Positions 25,401-38,700 of a DNA stretch of 64,000 nucleotides are shown here, in pieces (position 1 is the stretch's first letter; each line of letters opens with the position of its first letter). This DNA comes from Trichopria drosophilae. Taxonomy: Eukaryota > Arthropoda > Insecta > Hymenoptera > Diapriidae. The notes beneath the pieces are model-generated. The model was given only the letters and a program-made list of their open reading frames with translations, did no database searches and was not told the origin of the DNA. The translations under genes were made by a program, and so were the position numbers. The DNA lies in NCBI GenBank assembly GCA_030407085.1, contig CM059585.1, positions 116,921,501-116,985,500 on the forward strand. Direction: 5' to 3'.

Positions 25401-28400
25401 GCGGCGATATGGAAAAGTAAAGAAAGGAGATAAGGTAGAGACATAACGGGGTGGATAAGCAGCAGAAGCAAAGAGAGACACCGGTCAGAAAATTTACGAT
25501 CACTCTTTCAGAAATCCTTATGGTTTTCTGATTCTCGGAACTGGGCCCCGACGCGATTCAAGCTAAAATGATTGCACTTGTGTCTACTTCTAGTCGTCGA
25601 TTAAGAAGTAAACATTACTGGTAAAATCGTTTTTCAATACCTCCTCCAAGAAATATTTACTTCCAGCAAAAGTAAACTTAAGGAACTAATGGTTGCCCAC
25701 GGCGCATACGGAAGGTGGGAGTACTCAATTCATCAACTAGTCGACGGTACGTAATTTAAGACTGCTTTTAACTCTTGGGTGTCACAATTTATGTGAGCTT
25801 CTTATAAAAGTATGGCGCCTTACTGCACTACCCTCGCGTATATTCAGACCTCGTCATCTTAGTGTAGCTGCTCAAAACATCCTCCAGTTACATGGAGGGC
25901 GGCGTTGTAAAGCTCGTCTATACATTACCAGTTCAAGCGATAGGGAAGGGTAGAACCTCGGGAGAAACAAAAATTGAAAATATAAAAGAACGGCGAGGCG
26001 ATGGAAAAGAAGCGATGTGCAAACGGAAGAAAAGAAGCAAACTTCCTGTCCTTTCCACTTTAATATCGCGGCCTTGCATCATCGTCCGTTCTTTTTACGC
26101 GCCGCCAATTTGTCACAGATTAGGCGGGTTGTAAATTTGCGCTACCTTACCGACGCTGTATACGCGATTAATGATCACGTTGCTTTAAACTGCGCGATAT
26201 TGTGCTTAAAATCCCCCGCATTGCATGTATAATAACACGCCCCGTAAAAATATATGTAATTTGCTATTAAAAAATTCCGAAAAAATAGTATGATACTTAT
26301 GTAATCGCCTTTTTTTAAATACATGATCGGTCGAGCAATTATGTTCGGTATTTAGTCTTTTTCTCTTACACCCAATTTGTCAGAGATTAGGTCAGTGATA
26401 AATTCGATCTACTTTACCAATGGCTCATAAGCGATTAACGACTGCGACAGTTTAACCGGGACCGAGCTCGAATCCTCCGCATATCTTCAGGAATGCAATA
26501 ACAGGCAATCGATTATGAGATCACGAATATGTAAACTCACTCGTATTACAGGATTTATAGGAGCCCGGTGTCTTGGTTTTGCCGCCATGTGAATAATTAC
26601 CACGTCAGCAATCGTGTTTATACTTATTACTTATCCGGCGGGAGATGCTAAAGTGCATGGAAAATCTAGTTTTAATAAGTAAACTTATATTTGTAAATTG
26701 GCGTATTTAGTTGTAATGGTTGGTTTGGATCGAAATTCAACGAGAAATGGATCATTTATTTGACTGGAATTTTTTCTAGCCTTTTGTCCCCTCTAATCCT
26801 CGTGTCGTAATGTATAATGTACGAGCGAACGTCCAACATGACAAGATTTGGGAGAAGACGCCCTCGTATGGAACAGTATCCAGTTCTGGACGTTATCAAA
26901 TCATCGTTTGTTTATGCTAAATCCTTGAATTAATGATTAGAAACAGCCACTGTCGCTTTGTTATGTCATGATAAGAGAGATCTTAAAGTTTATCGTGGTC
27001 GTAGTGCCAGATGCGATGGATGTCTGGCTTTCAATACCGGTTGCCTGAAACAAACGTAATAAAGAGAAAATTGTAGGAAAGAGTTTGAGGCTATCTTGAT
27101 TTATATTATATATAATAAAAGAAATTGACAAGTATGTAAATTATGCATACAACAATTGCAAATGAACTCATAATAGTTGCATCGATGTTCGTGAATTAGT
27201 CATTATCAGTGATCGAAATGGGGGATCGTCTAATCTCCTAATCGGATCATTGAAAATATGAGCTATCGCGATTTGGCGTTACCCAGTATATTCTTCAAAG
27301 GGCTTAGACTCGGTGGCCACAATATATTCCCTTAATTATCCCGTGTGTGTATTCCAAGTGCGAACTCATCATTAATCATAGAGGAAGGGTAGGTAGCGCG
27401 TAGTTGCGCAGCGAACGATTTTAATTCAGACACTCTGGTCGCTCCATATGTATTCTACGTCCACGGGATCATTAGTAATCCTGGCTGGACAACGGTGAGT
27501 CGTTCTTCATCCTGACGATGGCTCCACTGTAAGCTAAGACAACTCAAGACGTTATTGGTTTTCGATAATTTCGACATTTCCCTCAAGATTGTTTAACTTT
27601 CCCAGTAAATCATTATTGGACTTTAAAATTCAACCATACAAAGTGATTTTGTTCAGGATGTTTAAGGACCGTTTCATAGGAAATAACGTATTAAATGAAT
27701 TGGCTATAAAGCCAGTAGCGAGAGGCGAACAACATTGCACATTACTCGAGACACTCGTACAAGCACACTCGGGATGTAGCGATGTAACCCCACAACTTGA
27801 CACCCTCACCGGCTATTCCCGGTGCCATAACAAGAATACCCGGCGTATATCAGAATAATCTCTTATAGATGGACGCTGGTGGTTCGTGTACCTATGGGAG
27901 CCCGAGTTTACATGCTGGGTATGAGAAATACGCGACGTCTTGCAAAGGCAGAACATAAATAAAATGCAGCAAATTACGCCGTAACAAGAATTTCACACGG
28001 AAAACATCAATGTTGGATTTTTCTGATGCTACATGATCTAAAATGAATAATGGCAACCGTCAAAAATTTGAAATACACTACTTGCAGATAACCAGTTGTG
28101 CATGAATGAAAATGTCTCTGTGCATATCGCCGTGTCAGAAATTCGCGTCTTGACGAGCATTAAAACAATTGCTCAGCAGGGTAAAGGAACATGAAATGCG
28201 ATTCACCATTCATGAAACAAAACGCAAATATAAAAATTTAAATCGCGTGCCGGGTAGACCACACATGAATACCGTTAACTCGCTGTCGATAGAAACACGT
28301 GTAGTCCGACACCCCCGTAGCGAAGTGTCCCACCCTCTTTGACGGTAAATACACAATGAACGCATGGTGCGAGGTCACGTGTGTGGACTCTGTTTCCGAG

Positions 28401-29200
28401 CATGCTGTTACGGTACGTTATTCACCGTAACACCATTCACCACATTCCAAACAGCGCGTCCAGAACTAAATGCATTCGTGACTTTTTAAAAATCCCGCGA
28501 TTACGTCACAGAGACCCAGCGAGCTCTCATTAGTACTCTCCTAAGTCGATGCGGTTCTTTGTTTCTTTCGTCGACGAAGAAATGAATGGGAACCAGAATT
28601 GGGCGGTGAGATCAAAAATCCTCCTCGCAATTACCGCGATCTTCAGCGAACGAAACTATATGCTCGATTAATCTTCGCAAAATTGATTTTTAAACCGGGA
28701 TTTCGCTAATTTGTGAAAACATCATTCGAGTACAGGTTCCCTCCTGAAGGGATAAACATTTCAACTATGGATTCGACTTCGGACTTCGAAAATTCGGGAC
28801 TGCAATCGTGGATATTCAATATTGTGATTATTCCGTACGTGAATTCTAAGAAAAGATGATTAATGTTTGTCAATCACCATCTTGTTTGGATACAAATGTA
28901 AAAAATACTTCGCGGATCGAAGCGAGAGATGATTTCGGGAGGTAATCGGTAGAACGTGCAGGTAGAGAAAAAGAGGGGAAGGAATCGGTCAAGCGGAATC
29001 TATATAATCGATTCTGATTGCATTGAAGCCCAGTAGTGGTAGCACTGATTGGTGCATTCATAAATATCCATTAGTGGACAATGTCGGTAATGATCAGGCC
29101 TGCGGGCTACGCCCTGATGGGCATTGGGTTGTGGTAGCTCTCGACGATACCCTCGAGATGAGAAACAAGACTCAGGAACTCTTCCAGGATATCAATCCAG
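22450..29200. other. No recognised gene; AT-rich then mixed with small GC-rich islands
   Basis: 22.45-23.8 kb is AT-rich. From 23.8 to 29.2 kb the sequence is mixed, with CpG-bearing islands at about 23.9-24.15, 24.36-24.72, 25.9-26.15 and 28.3-28.6 kb. Open frames of 80-111 codons occur in these islands on both strands. The one at 24360-24686 is Arg-rich (RRRPRRQRRVLKRLKRGG) and ends CDVCP. I recognise none of them and none has clear splice borders. Confidence 0.4.
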
Positions 29201-29204
29201 AATC

Positions 29205-29440
29205 ATCTGACTCTTTCCTACCTACTTACTTTTCTGCTCCTTACGTCTATTTCTTTTTTGACGATCACATCTGTCTCTCTCATTCACTCTTTACCGTTCA
29301 CATACTCTCTTTTCATCAGTCTTTTTAACATGCCTCTTTTCTCTTTAGTTACTCCTCGAAATCTCACTCCTTCCTTTTCTTGATATCTTCCCCTCATTCT
29401 TTTCAACTTTCGGTCTTCGATAGTCCATCTCCTTTTTACC
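29205..29440 (+). repeat. Long polypyrimidine-rich tract
   Basis: Over about 230 bases the plus strand is strongly enriched in C and T (CTTTCC, CTCTCTC, CTTTTCTC words). It could serve as a polypyrimidine tract or form triplex or H-DNA. Similar but shorter tracts lie at about 42070-42240, 45420-45670 and 50275-50395. Open frames through these tracts are compositional artefacts. Confidence 0.6.
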
Positions 29441-29806
29441 TACATTGGAATGCCTCTAGAATGAACCTATTCAATTTCGGACCGCAATATCGAAACGGCC
29501 TTCGACCAGAGCTATGGCTATGTATAGAGATCAAACCGTCCAAGGAGATTTAAGGCTTGACATCTTTTTATTATGTTAATAGATGAAAGATGCAATATTA
29601 ATTATATACAGACAAACGCATTGTTAATAACTTTAGTTTAAGTATTACCTACTGAATACTTAAACTATGCTTCGGCCGTCATATAAGTCGATTTAAGTCA
29701 CGCGGGCAGAAACAAAAGTTCATCGAATATTTCCTGAAAAGTGTTATTTTTTGTATTAAAAAGACCAAGTAACCAAATATAAAACTACCATTATTTTAAA
29801 TATTTC

Positions 29807-29823
29807 ATAATAATAATAATAAT
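29807..29823. repeat. TAA microsatellite
   Basis: A short run of five to six TAA units in an AT-rich setting. Confidence 0.85.
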
Positions 29824-30284
29824 ATATGCAGGATATTAGTTATCAAGAGTGGGGTTGGGGATATCATCAAGTCTCGTTACGGGAGTTTGAGCCATTGCAT
29901 ATTTGTCGAATTGTTAAAGACTAGTGACCTTATTAAATCTCTCAAACGATTTCAATTAAAACTATATCACTGGGGCATATCAAATTTTAATTCTATCTGA
30001 CGACATTTTAAATTGATACGTATCAACCTTCCTGTTTCGTTATTGTCAGTCATTTTCAAAAAATAAATATTAAATAATAGTAGTAAAACATTAATAAATA
30101 TAACTAAATAAAATGAACAATGTGTAAAGCACTAATTGCCCCGAAAAATCGTTATTTGATTTTTTACAAATTCGGTGTCGGTTATTCCACGACTTAAAAC
30201 TGCGAATCCAATATGGTAAAAAAAATGTTACAAAACATCCGGACTTGAAAAAAAATCCATTTAAAAATGATTTAACTTCATCTA

Positions 30285-30345
30285 AACTAACCTGACATGA
30301 TCTAACCTCACGGTAACCTCACCGGACCTAATCTAACATTATGCA
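30285..30345. repeat. Degenerate CCTAA-like stretch
   Basis: CTAACCTGAC, ATCTAACCTC, GTAACCTCAC and GACCTAATCTAAC follow one another with substitutions. This looks like a decayed version of the clean CCTAA array at 11135-11194. It may be the tail of a dispersed element or an old telomere-like insertion. Confidence 0.4.
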
Positions 30346-32370
30346 GAAATTAAAATTAGCGAAAAAAAGAAAGATATAAATATAAATGGGATATAATGTT
30401 AAATTTAATACATTAAGTTGAAGTGGATAAATATATTTGTTTGATAGAATCAAAAAATAATTTGTGTAGTTATGAAGATTTAGAAGGTACAATTTAGTTT
30501 CGCTTAAAAAATCCAAGATCAAATTTTGTTATATTTATTTACACAAATTTTCAAGCATCTTAAATACCGGGTCGAAGAAGAAGAAGCAACTCCTCGCCAG
30601 TTTACCCTTCAAATGACCGGAACTAAACACGTCCAGCATGATCAATTTTTAGCATCAAATATTTTTTCTCTTATTAAGTTTTCCACTAGCATTTTCCCAA
30701 ATGTAGACTATAAGTATATTATTTCACATGAAACCTAATTTCATCTGAAATAAACTCGTTTTCGCGTATACCTACTACTACTGTTTTAATTTATTTGAGT
30801 GAAAACTCATTATAGAGTGAATATTGAGCACTTTAGTGAAATAGCGAATTATTATTCTTTATGATGGGATATTTACTCCATGTAAAGTGAGCATTCTGAA
30901 AGAGTGATGTTTCATTAACAAAGAGTAAGTATTCACTAATTGAATACAATTAGAAAATAATTAATCAATTCTCGAAATTTTATATAAATTACAAATGAAT
31001 GATAAGAACTTATTTTTGTATACCAACATTCTTAATTTTCATTCGTTTTTACCATCATGATACTTTTCTTAAGAGGGCTATGAACTAGAGCCGAAAACGT
31101 TAAATGCTGATTTTGTAATTTTTATGTGCGTCTTTTCAGACGTCGTAGTTTAAATATATTATGGTGACCGTTACTTAAACGCTAATTTATTTATCCAAAT
31201 GTCATTTCAATATAATGTTTAAATTTTCATTCAATAATACATTAATAAACTTTATATTACCACATATCTAAATTAAATCTGATCCGATTCAATTTTGAAT
31301 GAAATAAGGACTATATATTTAATTTCGAGAAATAGAAAAAATTTGTATAAAATTATCATATTTTTAACATAAGAAGTTACTAAAGACATCATTAGTAATA
31401 TAATTGAATCTGAATGCAAGTTTGCATTTTGGCGATGTATTTACTAAGTGTGATATATGATTAGCCGTTATCGCAGTCATGTTTTAAATAAATTCAATCT
31501 GAAAATTTGACAAATGATTATATGTCACGTGTTTTGAAAATAGCTGATGAACATTGCATGTAATATTTAACAGTATATTATGAAACTAGTGCGAAAATGT
31601 TCATCCTACGAATGCGAAGGGTTGTGGCCTGAGCCGAAGGCGAGGGTCGTAATCACATTCACAGAATAAACATTTACGCACATGTTTCATACAATATTTT
31701 ATGTCATTTGAGTGCTTAAAATGAGACCGAAAAATGTCAAAAGTGTGTAAAATAGCATTTTACGCATCGAATGGCATAAAATACTATAAAATTTATGGTG
31801 GAAAATTTGATGTACACAACATTATCCTCTCGAAATTGTAATTTAATCTGGACGTCTCGTAGGAATTAAAAAGGTTCGACCTATCACCACGAAAACGAAA
31901 ACATGGCATGCATTGATAACTCTTCATCGCTTAATTGTAATACATCACTGCACAGGGTTTTAATATTCAATCAAACTTAGACGAAGACATTTTAGGCCAT
32001 CTTATAATTTAATATGATTGCTATTTCATTGGTGAAAAAAGTGTACGTGTACAAGTTTTTTAAAATTCTTAAAAAATGTAACCATGCGGGTAACACAGCG
32101 ACACTTCGACGAGCCAGTGAAGCATTTAAAATTAAATTTCACGCTTACGCCTGTAGCATAATAGATGCTTGGGAAATTTGTGGCTAACTGGACACGGAAG
32201 ATATACGGTTCCGAAATGACATAAATCATAGAAATTATAATCTTTTCTTAAACAACAAAAAAATGTAAAACTTTAAAAGGTATATTCCACCTTGTTTGTC
32301 ATATTCGTAAACACGCGTTTAATGGTCCACTGGCACAACGCGGCGGCGTAAGGAACCCTACAATGGAGAG
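30346..32370. other. AT-rich, no recognised gene
   Basis: No coding or RNA gene is visible. Around 30780-30960 the short word GAGTGA/AGTGAA recurs many times, which hints at an old repeat. A slightly GC-richer insert at about 31610-31660 (GTGGCCTGAGCCGAAGGCG) stands out from its AT-rich surroundings. I could not assign either. Confidence 0.4.
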
Positions 32371-32703
32371 TTACCTGTTGAGAGCACACCGACAAGTGAC
32401 ACAACTGTCTCTTTTATAGGAAGCGTCGTATTTTATAGTTCGGAAAGTTTGATTTCTTGCGAGAAAAGGGACCTGGCATGCCGTACAATAAAAATTGAGT
32501 CGGCTCCCACGCCGATCGGCAGTCAAGTGAGGTCGGATTACTTTCATAAATTCACCCTCGGCAGCGATCGGAGGGATCTCGATCGCAACTGATTCATGCA
32601 CATTGCGCGATGTCCTCCCCCACTCTGCTCCATATAATGTAGTATTATAGGTGCCACATTTCGTCGACTTCAGAGGCAACAGGGCGACTTCAAAGACATC
32701 CAT
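32371..32703 (-). CDS. Candidate first coding exon, unrecognised protein (partial)
   Basis: The minus strand is open for 110 codons from an ATG in a good insect start context (CGACAATGG) at 32703. At the 3' end, CTCAACAG is followed directly by GTAACT, so the frame's stop (TAA, 32373-32371) lies inside a plausible splice donor. The exon would then end at 32375. The predicted peptide begins MDVFEVALLPLKS and has a cysteine pattern near its end (FYCTACQVPF, then CVTCRC) that could bind metal. I do not recognise it, and no signal peptide or membrane segment is clear. GC content is higher than the neighbours. It could be a first exon of an unknown gene or a chance frame. The downstream exon on the minus strand was not found. 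Confidence 0.35.
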   Translation of the reverse strand: MDVFEVALLPLKSTKCGTYNTTLYGAEWGRTSRNVHESVAIEIPPIAAEGEFMKVIRPHLTADRRGSRLNFYCTACQVPFLARNQTFRTIKYDASYKRDSCVTCRCALNR

Positions 32704-33046
32704 TGTCGATGGATTATCTTGGCTCGCTAAAAAAAGTTATCAAAAAAAGTTAGGAAATCCTAATCCTTCTGAAGACGCAGATCTCAAATCGTGAAATGTC
32801 TTCGAAATCGAATTCTATCGATCCCTAAAAAACATTCGATGCGGATATTGTTCAGCCGTATGTGCTCTATTTTTCCCTGAACATGAACTCTTCATACACA
32901 AAATGTGTTAGTCTAACGTCAAATAAAATTCGTTCCTTAAATTTTCTTAAACACAAATACAAAAACATCATAAGTTTTCCAAACTTTCTCTTGATGAGAT
33001 TGCCATAGGAATCAAGAGATATAATTTGTGGGCGACCCCTGCTGAG

Positions 33047-33221
33047 CGAGCCACGCCACGATGCTCAAGGATGTTCGGTCCGAAACGTCAGAGTCCGACT
33101 GCACCCTTGTCAATATCGATGCACCCAGCACATCCGCCAATCCCCCCGCTCAGCTTCAAGAAACTCGACTCCGCTCACGATCCACTCATATCGTTTCTTT
33201 GCCTTCGACTGGATCTAGACG
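33047..33221 (+). CDS. Candidate internal exon, Ser/Thr-rich segment (partial)
   Basis: On the plus strand, CGACCCCTGCTGAG could serve as an acceptor (AG at 33045-33046), and GACG|GTCAGT could serve as a donor, with the exon ending at 33221. The reading frame between them is open and continues past the donor to a stop at 33294. The peptide contains MLKDVRSETSESDCTLVNID and is rich in Ser, Thr and Pro with a basic end (TRLRSRSTHIVSLPSTGSRR), like a cytoplasmic tail segment. I do not recognise the family. A second frame is also open here, which weakens the case. Confidence 0.3.
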
Positions 33222-33299
33222 GTCAGTGATGAACCAGCCAACATCGGCTGCCATCTTTCCTCCGCGAGGGATCTTCCCATGCGAACCAAATTAAAGCCC

Positions 33300-35440
33300 T
33301 GTCTAAAGAATAACACGACGCTGCCGGGTAGCTTTGTTAAAATCGGACGTTTTCGATTATAAGCGAAGTGCGTGAATATCCTCCTTTTTCGTCTCGTTTA
33401 TTCATTGGCTTCCATCGCGTGAGATTCGAATTCGCGAAAGTCTTATAGAACTTGATCGGCTGTCGATTGACTCGGTTGCCTTATGGTATATTATAGGGTA
33501 TCGTAAATATCAAAGAATGTTCGAGGTTAAAACGGACTTTTATAGATTAACTGGTGATGAACGCAACAGATGATCCTATATTCATTAGTACCCAATCTGA
33601 ACAACTTTTTACCGATGAACAGGTCCTTAACTAAATCTGATGGCATAATTCCAGGTCTGAGTCTAAAACAATATTTGTTTGTCGATATTCAGTGGTTAAA
33701 TAACGAATATCCACCTTGAGCGTTAATGTTTTGAAGTACGTTCGGTTACAAAAATGAGAAATGGGTTTCTCCACCAAACTTCTTTATAATGATTCTTTAA
33801 CTCAGGACTCGATGGAGTTTATCTATGTCAACAGTGAATATCCCATGTAGTGATCTGGATATACCTGTAGGGATATAATAAGTAAGTACATTCAACAATG
33901 GCTATATTCAATACTAAGTAATGTTGATACCTGTTGAGAGAATCTACCCAGTTCTCAAGGTTAATTATTTCCCTTGAATTATGCTGTCTTGATGCGACAT
34001 AACCAAAATTGGATATTGCTAAATTCCCTGCTAAATTCTGCTCTGAAACTTTTAATTTTTGCTATCCTGAGATTTGTTTTATCTCCTCTGGTTTACTAAA
34101 CCAATAATCAGTTGGGATAAAAATAGCAATAACTGGGATACACTGAGCAGGAAATGGAAAAAATGCATGTCATGCTCAATTCAACCCAACTACACTGGTC
34201 CCCGTCCTATTGCATATTTTTAGTTACCAAAATGGCCGTCCACGTCTAACTGTATACTCTCCCAGTGCCTAAGGGGAAAATAGCAGTCATGACGGGGCAA
34301 AAATATAGGTTAAGAAGGGCGTATGGAATTGGACGGTAAGTAATAGAACCTCTGTATCTTTGAATGTATATCTTTCATTTGTTTTCAAAATAGTACAGGT
34401 AATATTCCATGTATAATTTTGGACCGGGATACCATTGGAATTCAACTGGGCTGCCCTATTTCGACATCCTGCAAGACCATACTAGGTACAACCTGGAGAT
34501 ACGGCTACCAAGTAAAGTATGACTGGCTAAACAAGTATACCTGACTGACAAGATTCCAACCAGAAATACAATTCTGTTCGGTTCGAAACAGGACACTTTT
34601 CTGATTAGAATTACCCGATTGGACTCCAACTAAAACCCAAGTTCCATTTGATATTGATCGGAACAATTCTACATGGGATGCTAAATTTAACTGCATAATT
34701 TTATCCAGCAAATACCCATTCTGGACTTAAAATGTACAAGCCAGACAGATTCTTACCGTAAGAACTCCTTAATAGACATCTTAAAGGCATGTTTAGATGA
34801 ATGCAAAAATGTTTTGAAAGCAAAATCTATCCAAAATCCCCACCCACTGGTTGGATCAACTGCCTTCGAACTGAAAGTCCAAAAAATAGAGGACAGTCCT
34901 GCTCCGGCTAAAAAATAATTGCAAGCCCCGTCGCACCTCGAGATCATTATACATCGTAAAGTAGCGGAGGGAATCTCAAGCACATCGGAGGGTAGTGCGC
35001 GTGTATATTCGTAACATGCCCTTCAGCGACGTGCTCAGACGTGCCCGGTTGAATACGCGAAGTCGAGAGTGTAAGTCAAGAAAAGCGGAGTAACGTGTCA
35101 AACGCATCTCGCTTCCTCTTGAGCGCTACTTCTGATCGCCGAGAAAATGTTGTCCGTCTTCGTTGAGCCCATACTTTCGATTTGACTTGATTTCGAATTC
35201 CTACAAGATTGTATAATTAATTCTCAAAATAATTTCGTTTTTTAATAACTGATTTTGAAAATTTGTTACGCAAATGATTCGTTTAGGCATGATGTCTATA
35301 AACCGTTGCTGATTTAATGCTCTTTTTAATTCAGGTTATGATAGAATATTAGGAAATGAACGCTGTAAAACTATGTCAAGTTTCGTCAAGTCATCTTATA
35401 ATTAGTCAAGGAATGAAGGTTATTAAAAATGCAATCATTG
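33300..35440. other. Non-coding; cryptically repetitive stretch at 33.6-34.76 kb
   Basis: From about 33590 to 34760 short related words recur with no fixed period (CTGGGATAC, TTGGAATTC, CAACTGGGCTG, ACAGGACAC, CCAACTAAAAC). This cryptic simplicity suggests a very old minisatellite or slippage-derived region. The rest is unremarkable. No gene is seen. Confidence 0.35.
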
Positions 35441-35599
35441 ATAATTTGGAATAGCGATAAGCAGCAGAGCAGGAACAAGAGGTCTCGTCGATACGGTTAA
35501 GCGTAATAGGTGGGGTGCGTGTGTTCGGCGGCGCAGTACTTGTCCTGCGAGGAAGGCGGCTAACTTTTAAACAAGACTTAACTAATTTTCAGATAGTTT

Positions 35600-35664
35600 A
35601 ATATCTTACGTATCCTCTCCTCCCAGTCTCAGTCGAACGAGTTAAGTCGGAGCGGCTGGCTGTG
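35600..35664 (+). promoter_or_regulatory. Candidate TATA-less core promoter (Inr plus DPE-like)
   Basis: TCAGTC matches the arthropod initiator with the A at 35631 as +1. At +28 to +33 the sequence GGCTGT matches the DPE consensus RGWYVT at five of six positions, at the required spacing. The segment lies at the start of a GC-rich block (35620-35760). No TATA box is seen upstream, where a pyrimidine-rich run (CCTCTCCTCCCAG) occurs instead. The first ATG downstream (35674) opens only 25 codons beginning MKVVEKKYGRGRG. No downstream gene is recognised, so this is motif evidence only. Confidence 0.35.
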
Positions 35665-35779
35665 TTGACGACGATGAAGGTGGTGGAGAAGAAGTACGGT
35701 CGGGGGCGGGGATCGGGGGCGGAGGATGAGCCTGGGAGCGAAGTGGGCTGACTGACGTGTAAAGACACCTTCACGTCCC

Positions 35780-38700
35780 GAAGAATTTAACTAATTATAA
35801 TATAGGATAAACGGTTTATGCCTGCCTGGCAACCTTCTGCGAGCGATACTGATACTCGCCTCCCTCGCAACCTCCGCCCTTCGGCTCTATCTCTTTCTCT
35901 TCCTTCGCTACATTTCTCTTTTGAGATATATAGAGAAAGAGAGAGATAGGGCCCATGTACACACACATGCGCGAGAGACGTGGACTCTCGAAGGCTGCGA
36001 CTTGGCACACGTCAAAGAAGTTGATAACTCGAATAAAGGGATGACGTCGCCCAGGTCGTAACAAACTCACTTAAAAGATCAGGCACGTCAGTCTCCGTAA
36101 TCGACGTGAAACTTTTACAGATCGATATGTAATGAATTCATTTTATGCTTCATTTTTCTGTACACCTTATTTGGTTATTTATTTGAAAATAATTTGCAGT
36201 CGATATTTTCAATCAATTGTTTTGCATGTTTGACTCCTAATAACGAATATAATAATAAAATTTGTCGGACGAGTAAAATAAAGCCGCCATCCTGGAAAGC
36301 ATTAAAAAATAACAAATTTTTTGTATTTATTTTGAAAATTTTACTTGGAATAAAAAAAATGTTTCATACAAAACATATAAAAAATTACATTCTATACAAT
36401 AAAGGTTATTTATATTTGCTTTGTATTATCAACGGTAAGCCAGTAAAAGAAGGATAAACTTGTGGGTAATGTAACGATTTGGAGACATTGAAAATGTTTC
36501 ATCTGTGGGGATCTTCACTCCTTGGGAATTCCACCACTAGACTCCTCTTATTTATTCTAGCCCAACTATAAACTGCGTAGTTGTAGGTGATGATTTAACC
36601 TACGTGACATTTGAACTCTTGTAATTACGCGGGATGCGCAAAATCGATTTTTCACATTGACTCTCGATACCAAGACTAGAATGTTTCAAATCTGATACGA
36701 AGGTAATTCCACCTTCTCTACTGTAAATGGAGGTCAAAATTATTTTGACAAAAAATCTGAGCTACAACTAAATTATTATTTTATTATATGGTGTAGCATG
36801 GGATCCCCTGTATATATGTACGGGAAAAAGAGACTGGTTACTATATCAAAAAAACTGGTTACATCAAAAGAAATAAAGATATCGCCCGACAGATTTGTAG
36901 TTACAATCCGTTGTTAGTTAAAGCGCTGAAGTAGTAATGCTTACTACTTTTCCTCCTTGGACTTACTACAAGAGTGATTAAAAATATAAATCTATATAAA
37001 AAAGAAATATATATTCAAAGAATATGCATTAAATACACAAAAAATATATGTAACGAAAATTAGATGTTAAATTATGTACGTTCTTACAAATTCAATGCGC
37101 AAACATGGAATTGCTGTAGGCTAAATTTGTTTGCAAATGTTTCTTTCATTAGTATTTTATTTAGGGTCTTCAGATATTTCTTATTACTTCAGATTAAATC
37201 CTTTCCCATAATTAATACAACTTTGTTACATTTGTAGGTGCGAGGATCTTAATAAGGACAACGCGCATCCAATTAGTTGCGATGTAATTTTTAATACAAT
37301 ACGCTATTAGAAATACTCAGAACCCTTAAAGCTAACGAATGTAATAAAGTTGCCTTTATAAAGATAAAGAATTTAATCTAAATTAGTATAAAATATCTAA
37401 ATAGTAAAGTCAAAACTAATATGTGTAGAGAAATTTAGTCAATGACATTTTTATTTGATAAGATGCAAATATATGGTAAATTTCTACAAGTTGAAATGAG
37501 ATTTTTACACATGTCTTACATTTATCGTCGCTGACTACAAATCTGATGTTAGTTAAAAACAATTCAAAATGGCGGATCCAATATGATGCCACAATTAGTG
37601 CGTATGAGTAATTATGAAACAAATGTAATTATTATAAAACTGAAAGGAGAATACTGAAGTCAACGTTTTAATATTGGAAACATAAAAAAAAGAAATGGTT
37701 GAAGTTAATTTCATCATTGTATACATTTGCTTTAATATATGAAAGGTCTATGAAAGGTTTATGAATGTTAATAAGATATTAATGCTAATGTTGTCCCCCA
37801 GATCTTTCTATTTAACAACTATATTTTAACAAAAAAAAAAACAAATTAAGTTTGAAAAATTACATAAAGGCTCCAAATGGTTAATAACTGGTTATATTTC
37901 TGCAAAAATGATAGGAATGAAATCTCAATAAAAAATAAAAGTTTCATGCTTTAAACAAATGCTCTGAATTATTATGACACTGCCGTAAACTTTCAATAAA
38001 ACAAAACCAAATTTGAAAGACAGCTTTATCTTTTTTGTTGTTGTGAGGTCTTATAATGAGTGATAAAACACGCCCAAATGACTTTAATGTGCAATTAATG
38101 TTAAGATGTATTCGTTCGATCGCCTAGGGTGATTCGGTGATACTAAGAATGGTGGTCGATTCCAGTACGCCCACGCTGCTGGTTGCAACTCACAGTGTAA
38201 CGAGTGAGCTGATAATTTTAGTGTTTAGTATAATTATCGAAGGGCGCCGTATGCGTATAATAACATATGTTAATCATCGCAGACTTATTTTTTATCCTCG
38301 TCTCGTCTTTGAGTGCATGGGAGTTATAGCAGACAGCATTTATATTTTTGTTTCGAAACTTGATTTTAAAAAAATGAGTCGTCGCTGTCCGGTTTAGCCG
38401 AAAGCATACCTCCTTTTTGACGTACGTATTTTTTAGAGACTTAGAAATTGTACTGTACCATACCGAAATATCACATCGATGTGAAAAAATATACTTCAAT
38501 TAAAAAAATTGATTTTTGTCTTAATATTATCGATAATTTGTATGATTTTTATATACAACAATAATAATGCACCGCCATTCAATGTCGTCAAACTGAAGTA
38601 ATTTTCTTAAATCCAACCTACTTCTAGAAAACTTGTACTTTGTATTTTTTTTTAAATAAAATAAAGTCTTTACATAAAACCTATTAAGAAAAAAATCTTG

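Noticed and set aside
29023..29328. 101-codon frame containing ACGLRPDGHWVVV
   Set aside because: The second half is a translation of the polypyrimidine tract, and the first half matches no family I can name.
38137..38499. Overlapping 86- and 93-codon frames
   Set aside because: Both strands are open over the same bases, neither is recognisable, and AT-rich composition with no splice signals argues for chance.
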